Source: Brevundimonas bullata
GTDB taxonomy: Bacteria > Pseudomonadota > Alphaproteobacteria > Caulobacterales > Caulobacteraceae
Direction of reading: 5' to 3'
Assembly (NCBI RefSeq): GCF_014207965.1
Contig: NZ_JACHLM010000006.1
Coordinates: 62,001-126,000 of the forward strand
DNA: 64,000 nt
Below, in pieces: positions 33,948 through 42,998 of the stretch. The translations under genes and the position numbers were made by a program. Positions within the stretch are counted from its first letter, which is position 1; the number at the start of each line of letters is the position of its first letter. Under the pieces are notes generated by a model. The model was not told the DNA's origin. It searched no databases and was given only the letters and a program-made list of their open reading frames with translations.

Positions 33948-36900
33948 ATGTTCAAAGCCATCATCGAAGCGTCCGTCCGCTTCCGCTGGTTCATCGTCCT
34001 GGCCACGACCCTGGTCGCGGCCTGGGGCCTGTTCCAGTTGACCAAGCTGCCGATCGACGCCGTTCCGGACATCACCAACCGGCAGGTGCAGATCAACACC
34101 GTGGCCCCGGCCCTGGCCCCCGAACAGATGGAGCGTCAGGTCACCTACCCGCTGGAAACGGCGATGGCGGGCATTCCTGGAATCCAGAGCACCCGCTCCC
34201 TGACCCGCAACGGCTTCAGCCAGGTCACCGTCATCTTCAGCGACGCGACCGACATCTATTTCGCCCGCCAGCAGGTGGCCGAGCGGATGGCCCAGGCGCG
34301 TGAGAACCTGCCCGAGGGCGTCGAACCGGCCCTGTCGCCGATCACTACCGGCCTGGGCGAAGTCCTGATGTGGACGGTCGACCTCAAGCCCTTCGACGCC
34401 AAGACGGCGCGGGCGGGCCGCCCCGGCTGGCAACCCGACGGCGCCTATCTGACGCCCGAGGGCGAGCGGCTGGCGACCCCCCAGGCGCGCGCCACCTATC
34501 TGCGCACCGTGCAGGACTGGATCATCGCGCCCCGGATGCGGACCGCGCCCGGTCTGGCGGGCGTCGACGTCAACGGCGGCTATGTGAAGGAGTACGCCGT
34601 CCGCCCTGATCCGGCGCGGCTTGCCGGCTATGGCTTGGGCTTGGGCGACCTAATCCAGGCACTGGATCGCGCCAACACCCAGGCCGGCGCCGGATACGTG
34701 CAGCGGGCCGGCGAGGCCCTGACCGTGCGTACAGACGCCCTGGCCCAGACGGTCGAGGATCTGGCCCAGGTGCCCGTGGTCAATCGCAACGGCCTGGTCG
34801 TGCGCGTCGCCGACGTGGCGGTGGTCGAAATCGGCCAGGCGCCGCGTCTGGGCGGGGCCAGCCGCGACGGCCATGAAGCGGTCATCGGTACGGCCCTGAT
34901 GCTTGCGGGCGAGAACAGCCGCACCGTGGCTCAGGCCGCCGCCGAGCGGCTGGAGCAGATCAGCGCCAGCCTGCCGCCCGACATCGTGGCCGAGCCGGTG
35001 CTGAACCGCAGCGCCCTGGTCAACTCCACCATCAAGACGGTGGCCAAGAACCTGACCGAAGGCGCCCTGCTGGTCATCGTCGTGCTGTTCCTGCTGCTGG
35101 GGAACATCCGCGCGGCGACGATCACGGCCCTGATGATCCCGATCAGCTTCCTGTTCGCGGTCATCGGCATGAACCGCTTCGGCATCAGCGGGAACCTGAT
35201 GAGCCTCGGCGCCCTGGACTTCGGCCTTCTGGTCGACGGCGCCGTGGTGGTGGTCGAGAACACCCTGCTCATGCTCAGCCAGCGCCGAGCGGATGTGGGC
35301 CGCGCCCTGACCCGCCACGAACGTCTGGGCGTCGCCGCCAACGCCGCGCGCCAGATGGTCAAGCCCGCCGCCTTCGGCCAGCTGATCATCCTGCTGGTCT
35401 TCACCCCCCTGCTGATGCTGGAAGGGGTCGAGGGCAAGACCTTCATCCCCATGGGCGCCACGGTCATGCTGGCTCTGGTCGGGGCCTTCATCTTCTCCTT
35501 CACCTTCGTCCCGGCCATGACGGCCCTGCTCGTGCGCGAACCCAAGACCGTCCATGTCGATGACAAGGGCGAAGCCCTGGAGCATGAAACCTTCCTGCTG
35601 CGCCACGCGCGCCGCTGGATCGAACCGGCCATCCGTGCGGCCGTCGATCGCCCCAAGGTGGTCCTCGCCGCCGCGGTCGGCGCCCTCGTTATCGGCGGTG
35701 TGGTTTTCACCACTCTGGGCCGGGAGTTCATCCCGACCCTGGACGAAGGCGACATCGCCATGCAGGCCCTGCGCGTGCCCTCGGCCTCGCTGGAGCAATC
35801 CCTCGCCATGCAGATGGCGCTGGAACGCGCCATCACGGCCCAGCCCGAAGTCCAGACCATGTTCTCCCGGACGGGCACGGCCGAGGCGGCGGTCGACCCC
35901 ATGCCGGCGAACATCTCCGACGCCGTCATCGTCTTGAAGGACCGCAGGGAATGGCCTGATCCGAAACTGCCGAAGGAGGAGTTGATCGCCCGCATCGAAA
36001 AGGCCGCCTCCACCCAGTTGGGTAACAGCTTCGAGTTCAGCCAGCCGATCGAGCTGCGCTTCAACGAGCTGATCTCGGGCGTCCGCACCGATCTGGCCGT
36101 CATGGTCTATGGCGACGATTTCGCGCAACTCCAGGCGACGGCGGATCAGGTGGCCAACGCCCTGCGCGACACGCCCGGTTCGGCCGACGTGCGGGTGGAG
36201 CAGGCGTCGGGCCTGCCGACCCTGACGGTCAGCGTCGACCGCTTCGCCGCCGCCAACTACGGCCTGGCGGCTGCAGACGTGTCGGAAGCGGTCTCGGCCG
36301 CGATCGGCGGCGCCGAGGCAGGACAAATCTTCGAGGGGGACCGTCGTTTCGACGTCGTGGTCCGTCTTGACGATACGCAGCGGAACAACCCCGCCGCCCT
36401 CGCCGCCCTGCCCGTCACCACGGCGGCCGGTCTGACGGTGCCCCTGTCTTCGATCGCCCGCATCCAGGTGGCCGAGGGCCAGAACCAGATCAGCCGCAAC
36501 GACGGCAGTCGCCGCATGGTGGTCCAGGCCAACGTCCGCGGCCGCGATCTGGGCGGCTTTGTCGGGGACGCCCAGGACAGGGTCGGCGCCCAGGTCAAGC
36601 TGCCGACCGGCTATTCGCTCAAATGGGGCGGGCAGTTCGAGAACCTGAAGCGAGCCGAACAGCGGCTCGGCCTGGTCATCCCGGTGGTTTTCGTCCTGAT
36701 CGGCATCCTGCTGTTCATGGCCCTGGGGTCGTTCGCGGAGGCGGGGCTGGTCTTCGCCTGTGTTCCCCTGGCCCTGGTCGGCGGGGCGCTGGCCCTGTTG
36801 CTCAGGGGCATGCCTTTCTCGGTCTCGGCGGCGGTCGGCTTCATCGCTGTGTCCGGCGTCGCGACCCTGAACGGTCTGGTCCTGATGCAGGCCATTCGCG

Positions 36901-37169
36901 AGCGGCTGCAGGCGGGTCAGAACCCGCACGACGCCGCCCTCTTCGGCGCCTTCAGCCGCCTGCGGGCGGTGCTGACAACGGCCCTGGTGGCCATCGTCGG
37001 CTTCATCCCAATGGCGCTGGCGCACGGAGCCGGGGCCGAGGTGCAGAAGCCTCTGGCCACCGTGGTCATCGGCGGTCTTCTGACGGCCACGGCCTTGACG
37101 CTGCTGGTGCTGCCGACCTTCGCGGCCAAGGCCGTCAAACATCGCAAGGCGGAAGGGATCGAGGACTGA
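33948..37169 (+). CDS. czcA: CzcA-like heavy-metal RND pump
   Basis: 1073 aa. TM4 contains DFGLLVDGAVVVVEN starting at residue 424, the signature of HME1 pumps that export Co2+, Zn2+ and Cd2+. N-terminal KLPIDAVPDITNRQVQINT and the periplasmic insert with MWTVDLKPFDAKT are typical. It drives metal out of the periplasm and cytoplasm with the proton gradient, with CzcB and CzcC as partners. Its stop overlaps the next start by one base. Confidence 0.95.
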   Translation: MFKAIIEASVRFRWFIVLATTLVAAWGLFQLTKLPIDAVPDITNRQVQINTVAPALAPEQMERQVTYPLETAMAGIPGIQSTRSLTRNGFSQVTVIFSDATDIYFARQQVAERMAQARENLPEGVEPALSPITTGLGEVLMWTVDLKPFDAKTARAGRPGWQPDGAYLTPEGERLATPQARATYLRTVQDWIIAPRMRTAPGLAGVDVNGGYVKEYAVRPDPARLAGYGLGLGDLIQALDRANTQAGAGYVQRAGEALTVRTDALAQTVEDLAQVPVVNRNGLVVRVADVAVVEIGQAPRLGGASRDGHEAVIGTALMLAGENSRTVAQAAAERLEQISASLPPDIVAEPVLNRSALVNSTIKTVAKNLTEGALLVIVVLFLLLGNIRAATITALMIPISFLFAVIGMNRFGISGNLMSLGALDFGLLVDGAVVVVENTLLMLSQRRADVGRALTRHERLGVAANAARQMVKPAAFGQLIILLVFTPLLMLEGVEGKTFIPMGATVMLALVGAFIFSFTFVPAMTALLVREPKTVHVDDKGEALEHETFLLRHARRWIEPAIRAAVDRPKVVLAAAVGALVIGGVVFTTLGREFIPTLDEGDIAMQALRVPSASLEQSLAMQMALERAITAQPEVQTMFSRTGTAEAAVDPMPANISDAVIVLKDRREWPDPKLPKEELIARIEKAASTQLGNSFEFSQPIELRFNELISGVRTDLAVMVYGDDFAQLQATADQVANALRDTPGSADVRVEQASGLPTLTVSVDRFAAANYGLAAADVSEAVSAAIGGAEAGQIFEGDRRFDVVVRLDDTQRNNPAALAALPVTTAAGLTVPLSSIARIQVAEGQNQISRNDGSRRMVVQANVRGRDLGGFVGDAQDRVGAQVKLPTGYSLKWGGQFENLKRAEQRLGLVIPVVFVLIGILLFMALGSFAEAGLVFACVPLALVGGALALLLRGMPFSVSAAVGFIAVSGVATLNGLVLMQAIRERLQAGQNPHDAALFGAFSRLRAVLTTALVAIVGFIPMALAHGAGAEVQKPLATVVIGGLLTATALTLLVLPTFAAKAVKHRKAEGIED

Positions 37170-37753
37170 TGGGCGGATCCCGGGAACAGGATACGCTTCA
37201 ACGTCGCACGCTTGTCGTCGTTCTGGCGCTCAACGTCCTCCTGTTCGTGGGTCTCGGAGTCGGCGGCCTGTTCGCCGACTCCAGCGCCCTCCTCGCCAAC
37301 CCGCTCGACAACGGCTCCAACGCCGCGGTTTATATGATAAGCTTCCTGGCCATCGGCCGGACGGTGTTTTGGAAGACCTGCGCCGCCCGGCTGTCGGGGA
37401 TCATGCTGTTGATCTTCGCCGCCGGCGTCCTGCTGGCCGTAGGACGGCGCTGGATCGTAGGGACCGAACCGGTCGGCTGGACCATGATGGGTCTCGCCGT
37501 CATATCGGCGGTCGTGAACCTGATCTGCCTTGTCCTGCTCAAGCGTCAGGACGGCGACGACGTCAACCTGGAGGCGGCGCAGACCTTCAGCGTCAATGAC
37601 TTCGCCTCGAACGGCGGCATGCTCGTCGCCGGCGGACTGGTCACGGCCCTGAGTCAGGCCTGGCCAAATCGAGCGGCAGGCCTCGCCTTCAAAGGCGGAA
37701 TGGACATCCTCCGCGACGCGAGCAGCGTCGCCGTTGAAGGAACAATCTCGTGA
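37169..37753 (+). CDS. CDF-like cation transporter, atypical site residues
   Basis: 194 aa with about five to six membrane segments. It resembles the small CDF-superfamily proteins of czc and mer-type operons. The canonical HxxxD pairs are replaced: the TM2 region reads LDNGSNAAVYMISF and the TM5 region FSVNDFASNGGM. This pattern (NDxxxN) occurs in a known subgroup, so it may be a normal variant. Transport specificity cannot be inferred, and there is no cytoplasmic metal-binding domain. The ATG overlaps the czcA stop. Confidence 0.75.
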   Translation: MGGSREQDTLQRRTLVVVLALNVLLFVGLGVGGLFADSSALLANPLDNGSNAAVYMISFLAIGRTVFWKTCAARLSGIMLLIFAAGVLLAVGRRWIVGTEPVGWTMMGLAVISAVVNLICLVLLKRQDGDDVNLEAAQTFSVNDFASNGGMLVAGGLVTALSQAWPNRAAGLAFKGGMDILRDASSVAVEGTIS

Positions 37754-38391
37754 ATCCTCCCAAACAGCACGGGCGTGAAGGCTCCGCCGTCCCTATCGAC
37801 ATCCAGGGCGTCCAGAAATGGCGCAAGCTCTTCATCCTGGCGGGCCTTTTCGCCCTCCTGGCCTGGACGCCGCTGGTCAAGGCCCGCCCCGAATTTGAAC
37901 ACCCCGTCGAACATCTCGGCCTCATCGCCATCATGATCTGCATCTTCGGCCGCGCCTGGTGCTCCCTTTACATTGGGGGGCGCAAGAAACAGGAAATCGT
38001 CTCCAACGGCCCCTATTCCCTCTGCCGCAATCCGCTCTACGTCTTCAGCTTCATCGGCGCCTTCGGCGTCGGCGCCATGTCAGGCAGCCTGACCATCGGC
38101 CTGGTGTTCGCCCTGGCCTGCTGGGGGGTCTTCCGGGCGGTCGTCGAAAGGGAGGAGCGCTTCCTCGCCGGCGCCTTCGGCGCGACCTATGAACGTTACC
38201 GCCTCCGGACGCCGCGTTTCCTTCCGGATCTCCGACTGTGGCGCGATGAGGCGGAACTTACGATCCGCCCCGCCTTCTTCCTTCGCACCCTGAGAGACGG
38301 CCTCGTCTTTCTCCTGGCCCTGCCCCTGTTTGAACTTCTGGAGGGCCTCCAACAGTTCGGCTGGTTCAGCGTCATCTTCCAACTTCCCTAA
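37750..38391 (+). CDS. Isoprenylcysteine methyltransferase-like membrane protein (CzcN/NccN type)
   Basis: 213 aa with four to five membrane helices. The ICMT/PEMT methyltransferase core is visible as GPYSLCRNPLYVFSFIGAFG and VEREERFLAGAFGATYERYR. Proteins of this type (CzcN, NccN) are found in czc/ncc operons; their substrate is unknown, though S-adenosylmethionine-dependent methylation of lipid or protein is expected. The start overlaps the previous gene by 4 nt (GTGA), so the start codon is GTG. Confidence 0.8.
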   Translation: MNPPKQHGREGSAVPIDIQGVQKWRKLFILAGLFALLAWTPLVKARPEFEHPVEHLGLIAIMICIFGRAWCSLYIGGRKKQEIVSNGPYSLCRNPLYVFSFIGAFGVGAMSGSLTIGLVFALACWGVFRAVVEREERFLAGAFGATYERYRLRTPRFLPDLRLWRDEAELTIRPAFFLRTLRDGLVFLLALPLFELLEGLQQFGWFSVIFQLP

Positions 38392-38399
38392 GGCGAAGC

Positions 38400-38567
38400 A
38401 TGGATCGCCAGCGTCTTGTGACCTCTCTCGCCGCTCTTCTTGCGGCGCTCGCCTTCCTTGCGGGCGCCGCCGTTCGCCTCGCTTCGCACGAGCGCGACGT
38501 TCAGGCGGAGTCGCCGCCCTCGCCTTCAGCCCCCTCTCCCTCATCCGAGGAGTTCAAGCATGCCTAG
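38400..38567 (+). CDS. 55-aa single-span membrane peptide
   Basis: A small frame between the methyltransferase-like gene and the P-type ATPase. ATG at 38400 has AAGG 7 nt upstream. The peptide has a basic start (MDRQRLVTS), one hydrophobic helix (LAALLAALAFLAGAAVRL) and a Pro/Ser/Glu-rich tail ending KHA. It starts 9 bp after the previous stop and overlaps the ATPase start by 8 bp, so it is likely translated and could couple ATPase translation or act as a small transporter subunit. No family recognised. Confidence 0.6.
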   Translation: MDRQRLVTSLAALLAALAFLAGAAVRLASHERDVQAESPPSPSAPSPSSEEFKHA

Positions 38568-41067
38568 TACCGTCAGACTCGACATACCGGTTCTTCTCCC
38601 CGAAGCGCCTGATGCCTCGGACGCCTGCGTGGAACGGCTCGTCAAACGCCTGTCTGGCGCTCCGGGCCTGTCCCAGGTCCATGTCGCGGAATCCCCTTCC
38701 GGGCCCCAGCTCTGCCTGCACTACGACCCCGAGCTCCTGTCGCCGGACGAGGTGCGCCGCAAAGCGCTCCAGGCCGGAGCCGAGATCAGCCAGCGCTTCG
38801 GCCACCTGGTTGGCTGGACCCAAGGCGTGCGCCACGCGCGGCACGCCCGTTCGCTCGAGACCGATCTCAAGGCCGAGCCCGGCGTCCTCGAGGTCGGGCT
38901 AGACGCCGCCGGCGCGGTCCGCGTCGAGTTCGACCAGAACCGGACCACCCGCGACCAGTTGATGAAAACGCTCGCCGGCCACGGCCTCGCCTTCTCCCTT
39001 CAGCCCTTCTCGGCCAGGTCTGAACATGCCGCCGGCGACCACGCTGGCCACGACCACGGCCACGGCCACGGGAAAGAGGATCACGCCGACCATGATCACG
39101 CCCATGGAGGGATTTTCGGCGCCAACACCGAACTGATCTTCGCCCTCGCCGCCGGCGGCGCCCTCGGTCTCGGCTTCGCCCTGGAAAAACTGGCCTCGGG
39201 CTTGCCGGGCTGGATCCCGCTCGCGCTCTTTCTCTGCGCCTACGGCCTGGGCGGATTCTTCACTGTGCGTGAGGCGATCGACAACCTCAGACGCAAGCGC
39301 TTCGAGATCGACACCCTGATGCTGGTGGCGGCGGCGGGCGCGGCCGCGCTCGGCGCCTGGGCGGAAGGCGCCCTGCTCCTCTTCCTCTTCAGCCTCGGCC
39401 ACGCCCTCGAGCACTACGCCATGGGCCGGGCCAAGCGCGCCATCGAAGCCCTGGCGGAACTGGCCCCGCGCACAGCCCGGGTGCGGCGTGACGGCGAGGT
39501 GATCGAAATACCCGTTGAGGCGCTCGAGGTCGGCGAGGTGGTGGTGGTCAGGCCCAATGAACGCCTGCCCGCCGATGGCTTCGTCATCAAGGGCGCCACC
39601 AGCGTCAATCAGGCCCCGGTCACCGGGGAGAGCATGCCGGTCGACAAGCAGCCGGTCGACGATCTCGCCGAGGCCCGGGCCCGCCCCGCCTCCATCCTCG
39701 CCGCATCCGCCGTCTTCGCAGGTACAATCAACGGCGCCGGCGCCATCGAGATCGAGACCACCCGCAAGTCCAGCGACACCACCCTGGCCAAGGTCGTGCG
39801 CATGGTCAGCGAGGCGGAGACCCAGAAGTCGCCGACACAGAGGTTCACCGACCGGTTCGAGCGCGTCTTCGTTCCCCTCGTCCTGGGCCTGGCCTTCATC
39901 CTGCTCTTCGCCTGGGTGGTGGTCGACGAACCCTTCCGCGACAGCTTCTACCGCGCCATGGCGGTCCTGGTGGCCGCCAGCCCCTGCGCCCTGGCCATCG
40001 CCACGCCGAGCGCCGTCCTGTCGGGCGTCGCCCGCGCCGCCCGCGCCGGCGTCCTGATCAAGGGCGGCGCGCCGCTTGAGAACCTCGGCGCCGTCGACGC
40101 CATCGCCTTCGACAAGACCGGCACCCTGACGGAAGGCCGCCCGCGGATCACCGACGTCATCCCCGTCGACGGGGCCGACGAACGCGCCCTGCTGACGGTG
40201 GCGGTCGCCGTGGAACGGCTCAGCGACCACCCCCTGGCCGAAGCGATCGCCCGGGACGGCGCGGCGCGTCTCGACGGCGCCGCCGTCCCTGCCGCTTCAA
40301 GCCTGCAGAGCCTGACCGGCAAGGGCGTCGCCGCCGAGCTCGAGGGCGTCACGGTCCAGATCGGCAAGCCCGAGATGTTCGGATCGGACGGCGTGCCGGT
40401 TCTCGGCGCCCAGGCGACCAAGGCGGTCGATCGCCTTCGCGCCCAGGGCCGCACCCTGATGGTGGTGCGCCAGGGCGAACGCGATCTCGGCGTGATCGGC
40501 CTGCTGGACACGCCGCGTGCGGCCGCGCGCGACGCCCTGACAAGACTGAGATCTCTAGGCGTCCGGCGCATGATCATGATCTCGGGCGACCACCAGGAGG
40601 CGGCCGAAGCCATCGCCGGCCAGGTCGGGCTGACGGAGGCCTGGGGCGACCTCATGCCCGACGACAAGGTCGAGGCGATCAAGCGCCTCCGCGCCGAGAC
40701 CAAGGTCGCCATGGTCGGCGACGGGGTCAACGACGCCCCCGCCATGGCCACGGCCACGGTCGGCGTGGCCATGGGCGCGGCGGGCTCCGACGTCGCTCTG
40801 GAAACCGCCGACGTGGCCCTCATGGCCGATGATCTGTCCAATCTCCCATTCACGGTCGGTCTGAGCCGTCGCACCCGAACCGTCATCCGCCAGAACCTGT
40901 TCGTTAGCCTCGGCGTGGTCGCCTTCCTCGTGCCGGCCACCATCCTCGGTCTCGGCATCGGCCCGGCCGTCGCCCTGCACGAAGGCTCCACTCTCCTGGT
41001 GGTGTTCAACGCGCTGCGCCTGCTCGCCTACCGCGATCGACAGGCGCCCGCATCCTATCCGGTATAA
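38560..41067 (+). CDS. P1B-4-type heavy-metal ATPase with His-rich N-terminal region
   Basis: 835 aa from the ATG at 38560 (GAGGAG 7 nt upstream). The N-terminal 150 residues hold two degenerate ferredoxin-like segments without CxxC, then a His-rich stretch (HAGHDHGHGHGKEDHADHDH). The ATPase core shows TGES, the TM6 motif SPCALAIATPS, DKTGTLTEG, the nucleotide-binding HP in LSDHPLAEA, GDGVNDAPA and the TM8 motif HEGST. SPC plus HEG(S/G)T marks the P1B-4 group (Co2+, Zn2+ or Fe2+ export), as in CzcP. It is part of the czc operon. Confidence 0.92.
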   Translation: MPSTVRLDIPVLLPEAPDASDACVERLVKRLSGAPGLSQVHVAESPSGPQLCLHYDPELLSPDEVRRKALQAGAEISQRFGHLVGWTQGVRHARHARSLETDLKAEPGVLEVGLDAAGAVRVEFDQNRTTRDQLMKTLAGHGLAFSLQPFSARSEHAAGDHAGHDHGHGHGKEDHADHDHAHGGIFGANTELIFALAAGGALGLGFALEKLASGLPGWIPLALFLCAYGLGGFFTVREAIDNLRRKRFEIDTLMLVAAAGAAALGAWAEGALLLFLFSLGHALEHYAMGRAKRAIEALAELAPRTARVRRDGEVIEIPVEALEVGEVVVVRPNERLPADGFVIKGATSVNQAPVTGESMPVDKQPVDDLAEARARPASILAASAVFAGTINGAGAIEIETTRKSSDTTLAKVVRMVSEAETQKSPTQRFTDRFERVFVPLVLGLAFILLFAWVVVDEPFRDSFYRAMAVLVAASPCALAIATPSAVLSGVARAARAGVLIKGGAPLENLGAVDAIAFDKTGTLTEGRPRITDVIPVDGADERALLTVAVAVERLSDHPLAEAIARDGAARLDGAAVPAASSLQSLTGKGVAAELEGVTVQIGKPEMFGSDGVPVLGAQATKAVDRLRAQGRTLMVVRQGERDLGVIGLLDTPRAAARDALTRLRSLGVRRMIMISGDHQEAAEAIAGQVGLTEAWGDLMPDDKVEAIKRLRAETKVAMVGDGVNDAPAMATATVGVAMGAAGSDVALETADVALMADDLSNLPFTVGLSRRTRTVIRQNLFVSLGVVAFLVPATILGLGIGPAVALHEGSTLLVVFNALRLLAYRDRQAPASYPV

Positions 41068-41072
41068 AGCCC

Positions 41073-41510
41073 ATGAAACGCCTTAGCTGGCTTACCCTCA
41101 TCGCAGCCTTCCTGGCGGCTGCAGCCTTTCTGTTCGGCATGATGTCGCGTCAATCCTCGCCCGATCGTCCGGCGGCTGCGGCCGTCCAGCCGATCGACGA
41201 GCACGCTGGCCATGCCGACGCCCCGGGAGACACGCCCTCGACCCGCTCCTTCAAGGAGGCTAATGAACATCTTCACCAAGCCACTGACATCCGCTGGACC
41301 GGCGACGCCGACGTCGATTTCATGCGCGCCATGATCGCTCATCATGAGGGCGAAATCGCCCTGGCCCGGATCCAGTTGCAGCACGGCTCTGACAAGGACG
41401 CCCGTGGGTTGGCCCAGGACCTCATCCGGGCGCGCGACACGGAAATCCTGCGAATGCGCCTCTGGCTGGCGCGACGCGAAACTCAGCCGGCGCCGAAGAG
41501 CGGCGCCTGA
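41073..41510 (+). CDS. DUF305 periplasmic protein
   Basis: 145 aa. An N-terminal membrane anchor or signal (LTLIAAFLAAAAFLFGMM) is followed by a His-containing linker and one DUF305 helical domain with the hallmark DVDFMRAMIAHHEGEIALAR and RARDTEILRMRLWL. DUF305 proteins are common in copper and other metal loci and probably bind metal through the HH pair and Met residues. It starts 5 bp after the ATPase. Confidence 0.85.
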   Translation: MKRLSWLTLIAAFLAAAAFLFGMMSRQSSPDRPAAAAVQPIDEHAGHADAPGDTPSTRSFKEANEHLHQATDIRWTGDADVDFMRAMIAHHEGEIALARIQLQHGSDKDARGLAQDLIRARDTEILRMRLWLARRETQPAPKSGA

Positions 41511-41511
41511 C

Positions 41512-41967
41512 ATGGCGCGCACCGTTCGATGGAGGGAAGGCCGGCCCGGCAAGCGTCGTGGCAGGCGGCTGCCGCCGCCCCGGGCGAATCCGCTTCTCGA
41601 CGGGCTCGCTGTCCTGACGGCGAGTTTCGTGAGCGCCGGCGCTGTTCTCACCTTCGCCATCTTCTGCTTCAGCACGCTCGGATGGCCGGTGCACGTGGTC
41701 TATGGCGTCGGCCTTCCCCTACTCGCCCTGGCCGGTCTGCGGCTCGCACCACGCGCCCGTCCGGGACTCACCCTGACCCTTCTGTTCAGCCTGCTCTGGC
41801 TCGGAGGCTCTGGCTTTCTCTACGTCGTGCGCGACGACCTGAACCCTGTACGCCACTATCACGGCCCGCCCGGCGCGGCTCACGGGGACGCCGGCGTTTC
41901 GCGCCCAAGCGAGGCCTCCGGTCCCTCAGGTCATGCTCAAGGCGCCGAGACGGCGTCCTCTGGCTGA
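41512..41967 (+). CDS. Small membrane protein with His-containing tail
   Basis: 151 aa from the ATG at 41512, one base after the DUF305 stop. A basic N-terminus is followed by three hydrophobic segments (about 30-55, 60-77 and 85-103), then an extramembrane tail with HYHGPPGAAHGD and GHAQ. No family recognised. Position makes it the last gene of the czc-type operon. Confidence 0.65.
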   Translation: MARTVRWREGRPGKRRGRRLPPPRANPLLDGLAVLTASFVSAGAVLTFAIFCFSTLGWPVHVVYGVGLPLLALAGLRLAPRARPGLTLTLLFSLLWLGGSGFLYVVRDDLNPVRHYHGPPGAAHGDAGVSRPSEASGPSGHAQGAETASSG

Positions 41968-42105
41968 GACGTCTCACGCAAGGCGTCCAACACCCGATAG
42001 TCCTCGACGGTCGTGCGGCCCAGCGATCCAGGACGGAGACGAGGGTGTCCTCCAGCCGCACCAAGCCTCTTTCGCGATCAGCTGTGAAAGCTCGTAGCCT
42101 GGTCT
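41937..42105 (-). pseudogene. Frame-broken fragment of unknown protein
   Basis: Joining three minus-strand frames gives a coherent-looking C-terminus: YELSQLIAKEA, then LVRLEDTLVSVLDRWA, then RTTVEDYRVLDALRETSQPE and a stop. Each junction needs a small indel. It overlaps the ends of two flanking genes. It could be a decayed gene; chance coherence cannot be excluded. Confidence 0.25.
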
Positions 42106-42374
42106 TCACGCCCTGACGCAGCGGCCGGCGCGAGAGACTTGATGAAACGGACGCGCTCCAGGTGGAAATCCAGCTCCGGCTTGTAGCCCGCCTCGGCGAA
42201 CGCTCGCTGTTGAGGCGGCGCCAAGGCGGCGCCATCGACTAGCCACCATTGCGGATTGGCCGAGGCCTTGGGCAGGAGGCCGCCCAAGATGCGTTCGATG
42301 TCGCGAAAGCTCAGTTCAACCTCAAGCGCCTTCTGACGACGCAGATACCGAACAAGCGGGTCATATTTGGCCAT
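42078..42374 (-). CDS. DUF7662-like small protein
   Basis: 98 aa starting MAKYDPLVRYLRRQ. The pattern ELSFRDIERILGGLLP, QWWLVDG and a final beta segment LDFHLERVRFIK matches a widespread small domain of unknown function often found in accessory regions. The gene stands alone between the czc operon and the toxin pair. Its role is unknown. Confidence 0.7.
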   Translation of the reverse strand: MAKYDPLVRYLRRQKALEVELSFRDIERILGGLLPKASANPQWWLVDGAALAPPQQRAFAEAGYKPELDFHLERVRFIKSLAPAAASGREDQATSFHS

Positions 42375-42653
42375 GTTTCAGCCTGCTCCCGTTCTTCGGC
42401 GCATCGAGCCGCCGGTCCTTGAACGCCTGCGCCTATAACGGCGCCCGTCGCTTCGGAAAAGACCGGCCCTGTGGAACAGCTCGGCTTGAAAACACCCCGC
42501 AGCTTCACCGCGACAGAAACCAAGACCCAAGGCGTTCCGAAGACCGCTAGCAAACTCTCCCGCAAACGCGGTGGTTCCGCGATTGAACGTTGGATCAACC
42601 GGTTCATGTTCACGTCACTGGCGAAGCCGCTCAGCTCCGGCTATCTTCCCTCC

Positions 42654-42998
42654 ATGGCCAATTCCTTCGCGACGCCCTCGAAATCGGTCCAGAAACGCGG
42701 CTCTGTGGTTTCCCGGCGCGCGACCAAGGGCGCGAGCTCCAAGGTCACCTTCAGCGGCGTGACGGTTATCGCTCCCAAACCCGCGTCCGCCGATGTCAAA
42801 CGCAATGTGGCGATGAGCAGCGAAGCGCTTGAACGCGCCAAGAAGCGACTGATGCGCCCTGGCGTCCGTCTCTACGCCCGCAAGGATGTTCCGCTCTATT
42901 CCGCCGACCCTGACCGTCCCGGCGTCTTCATTCGCGAACTGAACGGCAAGACGGAGCGCGGCGTGCTGGAGAACGGGACCTTCAAGGTCACGGGTTGA
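42654..42998 (+). CDS. Candidate antitoxin upstream of zeta-like kinase
   Basis: 114 aa from the ATG at 42654; the frame extends upstream to 42471 but lacks better signals. It is basic at the N-terminus (KSVQKRGSVVSRRATKG), with a C-terminal part ending RPGVFIRELNGKTERGVLEN. It ends inside the start of the zeta-like gene (overlap 4 nt), the tight spacing typical of toxin-antitoxin pairs. It has no recognised antitoxin fold. Antitoxin role is inference from position. Confidence 0.55.
   Translation: MANSFATPSKSVQKRGSVVSRRATKGASSKVTFSGVTVIAPKPASADVKRNVAMSSEALERAKKRLMRPGVRLYARKDVPLYSADPDRPGVFIRELNGKTERGVLENGTFKVTG

Noticed and set aside
34650..37142. 830-aa minus-strand frame opposite czcA
   Set aside because: Antisense shadow rich in Gln, His and Arg; czcA carries all family motifs.
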